A DNA stretch of 64,000 bases from Atherinomorus stipes (Eukaryota; Chordata; Actinopteri; Atheriniformes; Atherinidae), in contig JALJCO010007139.1 in assembly GCA_023101725.1 (NCBI GenBank), positions 228,501 through 292,500 of the forward strand. Direction: 5' to 3'. The position numbers and the translations under genes were made by a program. Within the stretch, counting starts at the first letter, position 1; the number at the start of each line of letters is the position of its first letter. Of the stretch, positions 12,974 through 25,275 are shown in pieces. The notes below the pieces were generated by a model. That model saw only the letters and a list, made by a program, of their open reading frames with translations, had not been told where the DNA came from and made no database searches.

Positions 12974-15900
12974 ATGGAGAAGAAAATAGAGGACCTGAAG
13001 CAGCAGCTGGAAAAGCAATGCTTGATCAATAAAGAGCTGCAGAGACAAAATAAGGACCTGGGTGAGTACCACAGTTATTGGACCAACATAACTCTGAATG
13101 TCAAACATGAACTCAGCTGAGTGGAAGTTGTGTCTGTTGGACATTCATATCCACACTAATTACAGCTAATATCAAGGGTGGAGTTGGTGTATTTGTGATG
13201 ATCATGTACTAATTTAGTTTTGGCTTAATCTGAATTAAAGGGGAAAAAAAAAACACATTAGTGCTTTAATTCACAGCACTAGGAACAAGCAAAAATCTAA
13301 ACAAAAAGCTAAATACCTCAGCAGACATAACAATCAGACAGTGAAAGTTTGCTTAATGTGCATATTTCAAACAGAATATGGTTCATTATACTGTATATGA
13401 GTTGGGTATCCGAAAATCATAATCTCAAATATGCATTTGCCTCACAACTCCTGCACTGAATGGAAGAAGAACATACCAGACTGTTAAGACATGTAACAGC
13501 ATTTTTTTTTCTTTTTTAATGCTTTGTGCACTAAATATATTTTTCTGATTTAACCTCCACAGAGCAACGGCTACAGGAGAAAGAAAAACTTTTGCAACAG
13601 CTGCAGAGTCAGTATCATGATCTTGGTAAGAAGCCTCACACAGGACCAAGAACAGGGATTCCCATACATACGCACCTGCTGTAGCAATTTTTCACCTTCC
13701 TTGTGTTTAATCTCTCCAGAGTTTCCTTCCCAGAGCAGTAATGACACTGAAACAGAGTTCAGAAAGAGCCGTGCGGCTGTCATAGCCCCCGAACCAATAC
13801 CAGAGACCCTGGAGATAACACAGACCAGGGTCAAGAAAACTGTCAGGTTAGTATTTAGTACTGCTGACAAACAAACAAGCAAAGTTCACAATTTTCTTTT
13901 GTCACTCAGGAAAATCTGATCAAATTGTCTCTCGTTCATATTTCAAATCACCAAATGATACATGGCAATTAAGTTGGATTGTTGGCTCTCTATGAATTTA
14001 GTGACATCAGACCAAAATGTTGTCTTCTTTGTTTCTTTTTCTTTTTCCACTAGCGAGACGAGTCTGATAGTCAAAGCTATCCAGAAGAACGACTTTCTGA
14101 GTCGCCTTGATGATGAGCAAATAGCTATGATGGTGGACCTTTTAATGACGTCTAAATTCAAACCTGGGCAGGAAGTCATTAAAGAAGGCAGTGAGGGAGA
14201 CAGCATGTACATCGTGGCAGGTGCCTACATCACAAAGTATTTTTTCTTGTCTTTCTTTTTTTTTTTCTTACAAATTTGCTTCTTTTAGCTGGGGAGCTCA
14301 GTGTCACCCAGGCAGGCCGGGACCTCCGAACTCTAACTACTGGAGATGTTTTTGGAGAATTAGCCATCCTGTACAACTGCAAACGGACAGCTACAGTCAA
14401 AGGTCAGGGTCTATGATCCATAAAGCTCTCAGAAGGTATGAATAGCTCTCTATTGTGTGGTTCATGTAGGAATTTTGGAGCTTTTGTCATCACTGAAGAT
14501 CATCAGTCTACCTTTTGTTTCTGAACAAAAGATAGACTGAGTTATTAAATGTAATTAAACACTGCGTTTTTTTTTTCTTTTATATGATTATGGGAGTGGA
14601 GTGTGTGAGGTGAAGTCATAAAACAGAGGTGGCTGACTGGAGTTGGCTAAATACAGTATAAGGAGAAAAAAAGCTGGATAAATGTGGCATCACATTAACA
14701 AAAGAGTTCAACAATTCAGTTCATATGTATTGATGATGTAGTTAATTACTGTTGTGCTGCAGCAAAGACACCCGTGCATCTGTGGTGCATGGAGCGACAG
14801 ACCTACAGAACCATCATAACCAACAAGTCCAAGAAGAAACGAGAGCAGCTTATGGGCTTCCTGAAGACGTGAGCTCATACTGTAGATTTTGTTTGCCAGA
14901 ACTGAAAGAAGAGTGAAAATGGTCTTCTATTTTGGCCAAATCAAATGATCATAACATTGATTTTTTTGTGCATTCACCCTCAACATGAGATTTTCTCCTA
15001 ACTTTTTGTTATTTCCACTTATTGCTACAGGTCTCGCACTCTGAAGGACCTCAATGATGTACAGCTGTCCAAAATCATTGATTCCATGGAGGAGGTGTGT
15101 GTGTTTTAACTTTAATTAAACATGTTTTATAACACAATGGATCAGTGGTTACTTGCTTAAACATTGAACATTAGTTTTAGCACAGGTAAGCTGGGAAATA
15201 AGGTCATGTCAGTGGTTATTTGTACAGTTTTCTTTTTTATTTAATCATTTCCAGGTGAAGTACCAGGACAAAGATGTTATAGTTCGTGAAGGAACAGAGG
15301 GAAATACATTCTACATCATCCTCAAAGGAGAGGTAATCCGGAACATGCTTTATTAAAATGTGATTGTGAGTTTTTTTTTTTATCTATATACCTTTACTGT
15401 ATTACTACTTTTACCACAACTTGTGTCTCCTTCTCAGGTTTTGGTGACCAAGAACGTAAATGGACATCAGAAGCAAATCCGCAGAATGGGAAAAGGGGAG
15501 CACTTTGGGGAGCAGGCCCTTATACGGTAACCATGGAAACACATCTCATGCCTGAAGAGATTTGTGGGCTCCATGCCCAACATGCACAGCTACCCTCCCT
15601 ATCTTTACCATTTTGATGGTGTAACCTGATGACTATTTTCTGAATGTGAACAGCAGTTTGCAGTCATTAAAGAAAATTAGAACTGAGCAGAAAACTAACA
15701 TTTTTACCAAACAACACAGTAATGTTTAAGATAGATCAGCTTGGCAATAAAAACATATAATGAGCCTGTTTTTTTTTTGTTCTGCTGTTATGGTTTCAAT
15801 TGTTTTCTGAAGCCTTGTGATGAACAAGTTAATGCAACACTTCAGCTTGAGAGTGTTTATGCTGTGGATACTTTTTATATGCTGCAATCCTAAACCAAAT

Positions 15901-18900
15901 ACATATTTTTGAGAGGTCACAAAAAGCTCTGCTTAAATCTCTGCAACCCTCCCAAGGTTTCCACCCATATTCATGTGTAACACAAATTTTGTGTTTATGC
16001 TTTTGCAGTGAAATCTTAAGAACTGCCACCTGCATTGCTGACGGCCCTGTTACCTGCTTCTCCATTGACAAGGAGTGAGTCTGACTAAACATTGAATTTT
16101 CACTGTAAATAACAGCAACACTGCTGTTCAGTCAGGGCCTGCAGTGAGAGTGTCTTTGATCTGTCATTTCTTTTCATCGTGTTTGCTCTCTCCTGTGTTT
16201 TGCTTCTTGCTGACTGATGCTCGGGGTGAATAACAATGTCTTTTTTCAGGGTCTTTGAAGAGACGATTCCTGTAGAGCACCTGGAACTATTTGATGAGTA
16301 TGTATTTTAAAGCTGTGAATTTTTGCCCCCAGATGTGGAAATGCAACTGTTCTAGCGGCCTTCCGGCTCACATTCTGTCTTGATTTTAATTTCCAGTTCT
16401 AAAGTGATGCAGGATGCAAAAGCGCCAGAGAAGTCAAGGTGAGTGAGAGGCTGCTGAGGATGATGATTGATCATAAAATGGAACAAACTGCCTCCTTACA
16501 CTTGCATGTCTTTTGCAGTCCAAGCTCCACTCTGCGATTTAAAGATCTAGTTCCTGTGTTATATCAGGAGGGTCGCTATCAAGGAGACCCTGTCACACTT
16601 GGAGTTGGAGGATTCGGCCGTGTGGAGCTGGTGAGAATTTTGTTTTCCCTCTGGTCATGTAAGAGTTTTTTTTTTTTTAAGATTCTGAGCCCTACAGATT
16701 TACTGAAGTTAAATTTAGTAAAAAAAAAAAAAAAAAGTAGTTTCTTGAAAAAACCCTGGATCACTGAAATGTTGTGAGGCTTTAACTTATTCTCTATCTC
16801 ACAGTTTTAGTAAAAAAAAAAAAAAAAAGAAAAGGAAAGAAAAAGGGAGGTAATTTTGTTGGGATCTCTCTGACCCAGAGGTACACCTTTGATAAGAAGA
16901 CAACCAAAGAGAAGGTGGTGTTGTGGAGGTGCCCTGAAATGAAAAAACAACAATTTTTAAAAAAAGTCAACAAAAAAGAGAAACACCTCAGAAAAGTAAA
17001 CAAAAAACATTTTATTTTTTCTGAATAACACATCAACAACAATATATCACAATATATATATCGCAACAACAACAACAACAAAAGCTAAGGCAATTCAGGA
17101 AAGGCAACAAAAGCAGAAAACAAACACTGAGTATGATAAAAAACATAAAAAACTTATCATTAGATAAAAAAACAACTTTAAATACAACAAAAATGTAAAA
17201 AACACAAAGAAGAAAAAGCAAAATAATGAATGTCAGAAAATTAGAAAGTTAAAAGTTTATAACAGTTTAACGTAATATTAGCATAATGTGGTTTTATTTC
17301 CGGCAAAGCTGAGTGTTTTAGTAGGAATCTGCATTCCACATCACAAAGCACAAATAGTGATGATTTCTTTTATTCTTAGGTAACCACAGCAAATCATGGG
17401 AAGTATTATGCCATCAAACGAGTCAGCAAGAAGCAAATAGTTGCCAAGAGACAAGAGGAGCACATGATGTTTGAGAAGAAGATCCTCAAAGCGATCCAGT
17501 GTGACTTTATTGTCAGGTATCTGCCATGAACGACAACATGAGACATACGAAAGTTTGGACTTGAAACTATTTTCTCTCATTGTTTACAGACTTTATGCAG
17601 CCTTTAAAGACACACGATACATCTACATGGTGATGGAGTTCTGTGGTGGGGGTGAGATCTGGACCAAGCTGAAAGAAGTGTGAGGAAAATGTTACTGACT
17701 TATAGTAAGATCCATAATTAGATGTTTACCTAAACTCATAAAAAAAAAAAAGTTTTCTATGAGTTTTCTGCACATTTTGAAGCACTTAATTAGTTGGGAA
17801 CATATTGTATGCACCTTCGGTTTGTCATTTAAAATATAACATGTTTACACAACAGAGTCACAACAGATATGTCCCTGTTCCATGCAACATGTTTGGTGAA
17901 GCTTTTTGTATCTAAAAAAAGAAAAAAAAAGAAAAGAAAAGAAGCTTTGAGATAAAAGAAATCAATATGAGGGGATTTTAAGGCTGCAGAAAACAAACAT
18001 TTTTGAAGAGCAACCTTTTCATCTCTCTGACTAGAGGACGTTTTGATGAAGCCATTGCTGTGTTCTGCACCGCCTGCGTGGTGGAGGCCTACGCCTACCT
18101 CCACAAGAAGAGCATCATGTACAGAGACCTGAAGCCTGAGAACCTTATGCTGGACATAAAGGGCTACATCAAACTGGTGGGTCCATATATGTGAGAAAGT
18201 TATCTCTGCATGAACTAAGGGACAAATGGGCCCTGAGAGTGATTCTGTCAGCAACATTCATCTACTATAATACTTGCATGTTGGTGCCTCTTTTTTCAGG
18301 TTGACTTTGGTTTTGCAAAGGAGTTGGTTCGTGGTGAGAAAACGTACTCATTTGTTGGCACTCCTGAGTACATGGCTCCAGAGATCATCAAGAACCAGGG
18401 ACACGACTTTGCAGTTGATTTTTGGTCCCTTGGCATCCTCATCTTTGAGCTGTTGGTGGGAAGGTAACAATTTTAGATCTTTACACCTTCCAAATATAAT
18501 CCATGAACAGTTGCAATGATGACCAGTTGGTGGCAGCAGAGAGTTATCATTAGTATCTTCAGGGCTCACTGCCTCCATTTGCACATTCAAGTTACTAACA
18601 GAATGTGTAGCTGTTGATTTGTGAACCTTTCTTTCTCTTACCTGAAGATTTAACAACACTGTTTTCTTTTCTAAAATTACCAGCCCTCCCTTTTCAAGCT
18701 CAGAGCCCCAGAAGATTTATGCGAAAATTTTGGATGGAGTACTGAAATTTCCACCTTACCTCAGTGAAGCAGCCAAGTCTATCATCAGTAAACTGTGCAG
18801 GTAAGGAGAAAGCTGCAACAAGCATTTGGAAATGAACAAGTATGGATGTGTATATTTTTCTAATGAACAAAAGTGGCTTGTGCATAAATTAGTTAGAGGC

Positions 18901-20745
18901 TTAGACATTTCATCCAGTTGCATTTTTAATAATTGTGAGTTCACATCTTGAAATATTAAAGATACATTAGGATGAGTTGTCTCTAAATTCTCTAAATTGC
19001 CTGCAGACCTCGGCCGGGTCAGAGGTTAGGGAACACCAAGAATGGAATCAAAGATGTTCGGCATCACAGGTAACCATGACAACTTTACTTTCCATTTGAG
19101 GCCAACTCCAACACACACACACAAAAATCACACTCGTGCTCGATCTCTCACCACTGCCTACACTGCTGGGTGGAGATTCGGCTGAGATTTCAATCACGCT
19201 GCTTCATCTTCAGCTGATGAGTTGAGCAGCTGCCATCTTTGCATATGCTAACTATGAATACACCACGCATACAGTGCTGGCTTTATGGAGCGCGCTCACT
19301 GCTTCATATTACGAAGTTCAGATTTACATAGTGAGAATACATACAGCCCATCTGCATCCCAATTCTTAGAAATATTTTCTTTTATAATGCAGTGTTACAT
19401 AAGATCTTTAAATATTTCATAACATTATATACAGTATTTGTAAATGAAAAGGCAGAGGATGGATTTCCCAGCTGGCATGTTGTGTTTTATTCATAATAAC
19501 ATGAACCACTGAGCTGCCATACTTTATTATATTTGAGGTCTATGCTTCTGTCTTAAGATAATGGTAATTTCATCATCTTTTCATGAACCAAATATTAGTA
19601 AGGAAAATCCATTTCTCTCTCTATCTCTCTCTCCTGCTCTCATCTTCTCCTTTCAGGTGGTTCAGCAGTATGAACTGGCACAAGCTGCGTATGTGTCAAC
19701 TTGATGCCCCAACAGTTCGGCTCATACGCAAGGCAAGTCAAAAGCACAGGCTTTAGGGCATTTCCATATTTAAATGAAAAGTTGAACCCTTCCTCAAAGC
19801 TGAAAAGAAGACAGTATTTATAAGGAGTAAGGATTATACAAAAACTTAAACACTAAGACTTTTACTCCTTTTAGATAAAACTGAATCTCTCTAATCAGTT
19901 CAGTTCTGGACTCAAAACTTTGGTGCCATTTAATGAAACTCTACGCATTTTGAACAAACCCTGTCATCAAGGATGAGTCATCAGTGGAGGGTGTTGTACA
20001 TCTTCTATTTCTAACCTGTAGAATATGACATATTTCCTGACGTCACGCTGCTTTTAAGAAAATTTTGTTGGTGCTGAACGTCAATGGCATAGCAGGCTGC
20101 ACAAATATGAATGTGACTGACAGATTTATGAAGTAGGTTACTGCATAAAGATGTGCACATGAAAGGCTAGAAACATGCAGAAGATCTGGGGAAACCTCTA
20201 GTGAAGGAGGAGGTGATGTACAGCTCTGTACAAACAACAAAGATCTTGCAAATCTTGTTAAAAAAAATAAATTCACAAATGAACAAGTTAATTGAAAACC
20301 AGAGGAGGTGCTGTTGCATGTGCCAATGCAATAGCACCTGATTATACAAATCAAAGCCATCTAAGGATTTCCACTGATTGTTTTCAGTTGCGTCCCTACT
20401 TCTTAGGCTCTGACCCATTTATTTATAGATTTTTTTTATTTGCAACTCTCTGAATGTGTTGAACTTAACTGAATAGATCAACAACAGGTGACAAAAACCT
20501 CAAAGAAATATGCATTCATTTATTTTGCTTCATTTGGATGATATGGGTTTAAGAAACATCCGGCATTAATGAAGAGATAAAAACCTGGTATTAACAAGGC
20601 AGAAAAAGATTAAACCACACCTTTAATTTTCAGTTTCACCAACTTTGTTTTCTTTCAGGGTCCCTGCTACATCAACTTTGATCGATTTCCTCAGGACCAC
20701 ACAAAGGCAGAGGAGGAGTTCTCCGGTTGGGACCGTGACTTCTGA
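12974..20745 (+). CDS. prkg3: cGMP-dependent protein kinase, PRKG family (PRKG3-like), complete
   Basis: Twenty-one coding exons: 12974-13061, 13563-13625, 13720-13846, 14054-14220, 14289-14402, 14763-14868, 15031-15094, 15255-15332, 15438-15526, 16009-16074, 16250-16297, 16397-16438, 16519-16630, 17380-17516, 17590-17679, 18035-18176, 18300-18463, 18684-18800, 19007-19069, 19657-19732, 20659-20745. They sum to 2040 bp: 679 aa plus TGA. PRKG1 is about 671 aa. Order: N-terminal coiled coil (1-50), pseudosubstrate-like RAAVIAPEP (68-76), cyclic-nucleotide domain A with [16 protein letters not shown], domain B with [16 protein letters not shown], then an AGC kinase with GVGGFGRV, Lys401 in AIK, Asp495 in [11 protein letters not shown] at 513-515 and APE. 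Both RTAT motifs keep the Thr linked to cGMP preference. The C-terminus FSGWDRDF resembles PRKG2. The activation loop reads YSFVGTPEY instead of WTFCGTPEY. The intron after exon 20 has a GC donor. The prkg3 symbol is tentative; an upstream exon is not excluded because an AG immediately precedes the start context. Confidence 0.94.
16631..17379. repeat. A-rich low-complexity intron of the PRKG-like gene
   Basis: This intron between exons 13 and 14 carries two poly-A tracts (about 16722-16737 and 16813-16828). It continues as AAAC- and AAAG-rich sequence from about 16930 to 17240, including a CAACAA run near 17063-17081. No exon is present. Confidence 0.7.
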
Positions 20746-21360
20746 TTGTTGCTCAGATCTAAAGCCAAAAAATGTGCCCATATTACACAAATACGGTGCC
20801 TATTCCAAACAGCCAGCCTTAGTGCATACAGCCTCAGATGCAGCCACAACAAGGTTAATGCCACATAATGGTGGCAGAAGTTTCTTACTGGGTAAAAAAA
20901 AACAAAAAACAAAGCACATTTCATACCAATTTTTCACACAAATTATAGTGAAACTACAGGGAATCACTTCAACATGTTCTGAAATTCCTCTGTTGTTGTA
21001 CTGATACATCCATCAAAGTTGACAAGGGACAAAATGATCTGGAGGTGTGAGGAAAGATGTGATGACATTTTTGTTTCCAGACTTAGAGCAAAGAGATTTG
21101 GTGCCTGAAGAACAAACATTAATAATAACTTTGTAATAATAACAATAATAACAGTCAACCAAAGATGCATGTGGTAAAATTAGTATAAAAAGCCATCACC
21201 TACCAAAGCTCATAATAAAATAAATTCTAATCTCATATCAGCAGAATATGTCTGTTTATTGGTTTCTTTTGGTATATCTATGTAGTTTTAGATAAATACT
21301 CTTATCTGCTTGTTATGAATCTTTCTAATGCTTTGATATTCATGAAGTTGTTTAAAATAA
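20746..21360 (+). other. Probable 3' UTR of the PRKG-like gene
   Basis: AT-rich noncoding sequence following the TGA stop. A candidate AATAAA lies at 21214-21219, within a stretch of overlapping copies, with another near 21356. Nothing else recognisable. Confidence 0.45.
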
Positions 21361-24300
21361 ATTGTCACCTTCTTCATTGTAGTTATCTCTTTATTTTCTG
21401 ATAAAAATTTCACATATAGAAGAAAAAATATCAGTGAAAAGGCTTTTTTTGTGATTTAGTAAACAAACTTCTGTTTATGCTTGAATGAGCTGTATTTGTT
21501 TACCAGATTCCAAGTGTGAAACTTAGTTGTGATCAAACCTCCTTCACAGAATGCTGCTACCAGTAAAAGTATTCGGCAAGCCGATGTGTGATGATGAACA
21601 ACACATCAGTGTTATGGTTGTTATCAGGAGGGGAAATGGCTTGATGTTATCAGGTGTTATCAGGGAGGAAATGCCCTGTGGCCGTATTGGGGGGCCGTCG
21701 TGACAATGGCTGCAGCTGATTATTTTGCTCTGGAAGTGCACAGCTGTCTGTGGCAGCAGGTTTAAAGGCAATTGGAAAGAGTCATCCTGTTCCCTCCTGT
21801 TAATGCATGTTGTGTGCCTGTTGAAAGCAGTTTTCCACATTAGAGAGCACAACTTCACATCAAAGTAAACATATCTTCCAGTGGGAGAAGGTACACTGCC
21901 AGATGTTTCCTTCCTTTAGGAAAACAGAAAACACAGTGACGTCGAGAATCTAATACATTAAGAGCAACAACAGAAGTGGCCCAGAGGATGCACACTATGT
22001 TACAGATGTTGTCTTTGCAGTGAACTTTGGTTTCCTGTTCCCCTCCAAGTAGGATCCAGTTTTTTTTTTGTTGACTGCTTTGTTTTACCTGAGATGCACT
22101 TGAGGTACACGAAGAAGAACACACAAAACTAAGAAAACCAAATCAAGCTTGCACATACTGTACCTTTTTTTTTAATCAGCAAATTCTTTCAACAAACCAA
22201 AAACCAACAATGAATTGATAAATATCTTGAATTTAAACTTCCATTCATTCATTCATTTCTTCCACCTCAAGAAATTGCACAAAATTGTTGTTTTACTCTG
22301 CAATAATCATAAAGGTTATAGCTTAAGCTATTGTATTGTGTATGTGAAATTATTATTCCAACACAGTTTTCTAGTTCAACAGTATTCAAATTACAAACAG
22401 ACAACAGCCTAGAGTATGCACTCTGATTAATTTGCTTCAAACAGTTTAATGGAAACATGTACAATTAACATTTCTTTCTTGCAGCTTTTTAAAAAAGGCC
22501 ACTTTAGAATTGATTTACTTAAGAATGGAAGCCTGCTTGCAGTTTTCATTGTTCTCTAAGTTGCTGTAAGTGATTAAGAGTCACCAATAAATCAACATTT
22601 AAAGCCTGAGCTATGAAGTGCTCACCCCACAAAAACCCCAAAACAAACAGAAATAAAAAAAACAGGCAAAAACAAACAAGTAAATCCAACAAAATCAAAC
22701 TGAAAATTGGAGATTTTGTGCTTTAAAAGAAGCTCTTTTTTCCTCTTTAGATGTATCTGAGTGATCCAAAAAGAATATGAGTTCTAATCAGTGAGGAACA
22801 TTGAACCAATTTCTCAACTGTGAAGCCACTGTGATGACATTGGAATTGGGTGGTCTTGCTGCAAAGCTTATAACCACCAGGCGAAGGCAGAAATGAAGAG
22901 TTACAGAAGTTGAAGAATGATGACACGAAGAGGACATCTGACATAAAACTGGGTAAAATTGGTGACCCAACATACTTATTGAACTTTATCTGGTAGCAAA
23001 AAACCCCCCCCAAAAAACAATCACATTTTAAAAAAAATGATTTTGTATGATTAATAAATGAGTCAAAAGTTTTCAGGATGTTACATGAACCTGATTTAGG
23101 GCTAAAAACCAGAACATCTGATTGATATTAGAAAGAAAGTGAGGAAAAATCAAATCAGAGGCCTAAAGGTAAGTCAGACTAAGCACTAATATCCATCCTG
23201 GACAACTGACTCACAAATGGACAGCACTAAAACAGATGCAAACATGCTCAGGACAGACTGAGCACACATTCAGATTCAGTCTGACCAGAGGAGCTGATGA
23301 TGTCCCACGCTGTCATGTGGACTCTGGGAGTGAGTCTGTGACAACATATGCTCTTCACTGCAGTTCTGGCAAACTTTATATGGGTCACTGCCAATGAGCC
23401 AGAATGGGAATGCACTAAAGTAATATTTTAAACTGAGTGCGATGTTTCTACAGCTTAACACAATAAAACAATAAATGATTTAATTAGCAAAGCTCTAACC
23501 CTTCATTTTGAAAGAAAATGTCACAAATACACAGCAATTAAAATCAGCTGTAAATTGGATCAAAGGGTAAACTTATTTGTTTGAATTTTCTTCAATAAGC
23601 TTAATAATCCATGTAATCATACTGGTTGCAACTGCTGCTTATCAGATAATTTACATTTAATCAAATTCAAATTTATTCATTAATTTATTTTATCATGTAT
23701 GTCACCTTGCACTATTGTTTTACTCATACAAATAAACTTTATGAGGAAACTAAAAGTACTGTCAACTTTCTTTGACAATCATAATGAAGATCTCCAGATT
23801 GTTGCATCCTTCTCCATCATACTCTGTGATACACTACAGTACATCATTGTGTTGCACTGTACAGATGAGGCGTTTATCACTTATATCTTTCATGTAATTG
23901 TTTCTGGTTTTAATACCAGTCAAGTGTTACTTTGGGCTCAATATTTAAAGCAGAAATTAAACATTTGCACACAGACAGTTCAATCCAATATCACTGTGCC
24001 CTGATTTTATTTTTCAGTTGGAGCCGATTTGAAGACTTCTGTTTGTTGGTAATAGTAGTTTAGTTGAGATTTGGCTTGAATCTTTTATGAAACTATATTT
24101 TCCTCCTGGTTGTGTTTATTCTTCTGAGCAGTCATGAATTCATCAAACTGGTGTTAGCAACTTGGCTGATTAATTATGATTTGCACCTGTGTTAAAAGCT
24201 CCTCCGTTTGCTCACTGCTTTGTTTGGTTAGTTTTGTTTGAGAGGTCTGAGTTGTGTTTTTTTTTCTGCCAGCTGATTCTAATAAATGATTAGCTTCTCT

Positions 24301-25192
24301 ATGGACCTGCTGTGTTTTTGTCTTCCAGAGCTGCTTTCCTTTGGATTTGTGAGAAAAACTGAACCCTATACCATTCAGTGTTTTCTTTCTCACAGTCTTT
24401 ATCAACTCCTGTTCATTTTGAACAATTTTCTCAAAGGTTGTCATTTGCAAAAAGGGATATAATTTAGTCTGTTATTTCTATTTTCGACTGTGGACGACAG
24501 CTTATTGGGTGGCATTTTATAACATGAAAGTGAAAGGAAGCTGAGCAAGTGAGCATCTCATAACTTTTTATGTAACCGCTTCCATCAGCAGCCTGAGTCT
24601 GTACTTGGTGTCCAGGTGTTACACAACTTTAACAATATTTCTCTACTGTTCCTCCTCACACTTCAATAAATCTAACATTTTGTTGTTCTTTCTGATTTGG
24701 TGAAATCTAAAACTTTGAAACACGTTTCAGAAAGGCTAACTGTTAAAAAAAAAAAAATCTGCTATCCCTATAGTGAGTTCTGACAAGGAATATTTTCCCT
24801 AGTTGTTATTTTCAAATTAGTCATTCTAAGTAATGTTCATTACAGAATGGTCTTTATCATATGACAGGATCATGAGTAGTCTACAATGGGCATTACAGCA
24901 GGATATTATCGTAAACAAGCCTTTAGTTTGTAATTTATGCCGTTCTCTGTCAGATCTGCTGCTAGCTTGCATGGGTCAGAGAGCAGCTTCTTTATTTAAT
25001 CTAAGTGGTTGTTTGACTAAAACATGCCTTAGACATTTCATTAAGACCTCAGAAGAAAATCCATAATGTCTCCCCTTAAAAAGAACATGACAGAGAGATA
25101 AAACTAAGCTTTAAAATGTGATGGTGTGGGGTCCCGTCACCATGCCTCTGATTAATCATGTACCCTGCTACTTGGCCACACAGATATCCCTT
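21361..25192. other. Gene desert, first part
   Basis: No supported gene, RNA or complete mobile element was found. A moderately GC-rich block at about 21590-21800 (including gtattggggggccgtcgtgac) stands out from AT-rich surroundings. It could be regulatory DNA, but nothing in the sequence proves it. ORFs here are short and unlike known families. Confidence 0.4.
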
Positions 25193-25275
25193 TGGCTCAC
25201 CTGTAAGCGCGCATGACTCTCACCTGGGAGTCTGTGAGATCTAATCCCGCCTGGGCCCTTGTTGCGTATCTTGCC
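25193..25275 (+). repeat. tRNA-derived SINE head fragment
   Basis: The sequence looks like a decayed tRNA. It has an A-box-like ctgtaagcgcgcatgac, an anticodon-arm-like gactctcacctgggagtc, and a B-box-like gatctaatcccgcctggg. The acceptor stem is not closed and the B box deviates from GGTTCGANTCC, so a SINE remnant is preferred over a functional tRNA gene. It trails into gggcccttgttgcgtatcttg, similar to teleost SINE bodies. Confidence 0.5.

Noticed and set aside
25193..25275. Possible tRNA gene
   Set aside because: A- and B-box-like motifs are present but the acceptor stem does not pair and the B box is degraded. A SINE remnant fits better.
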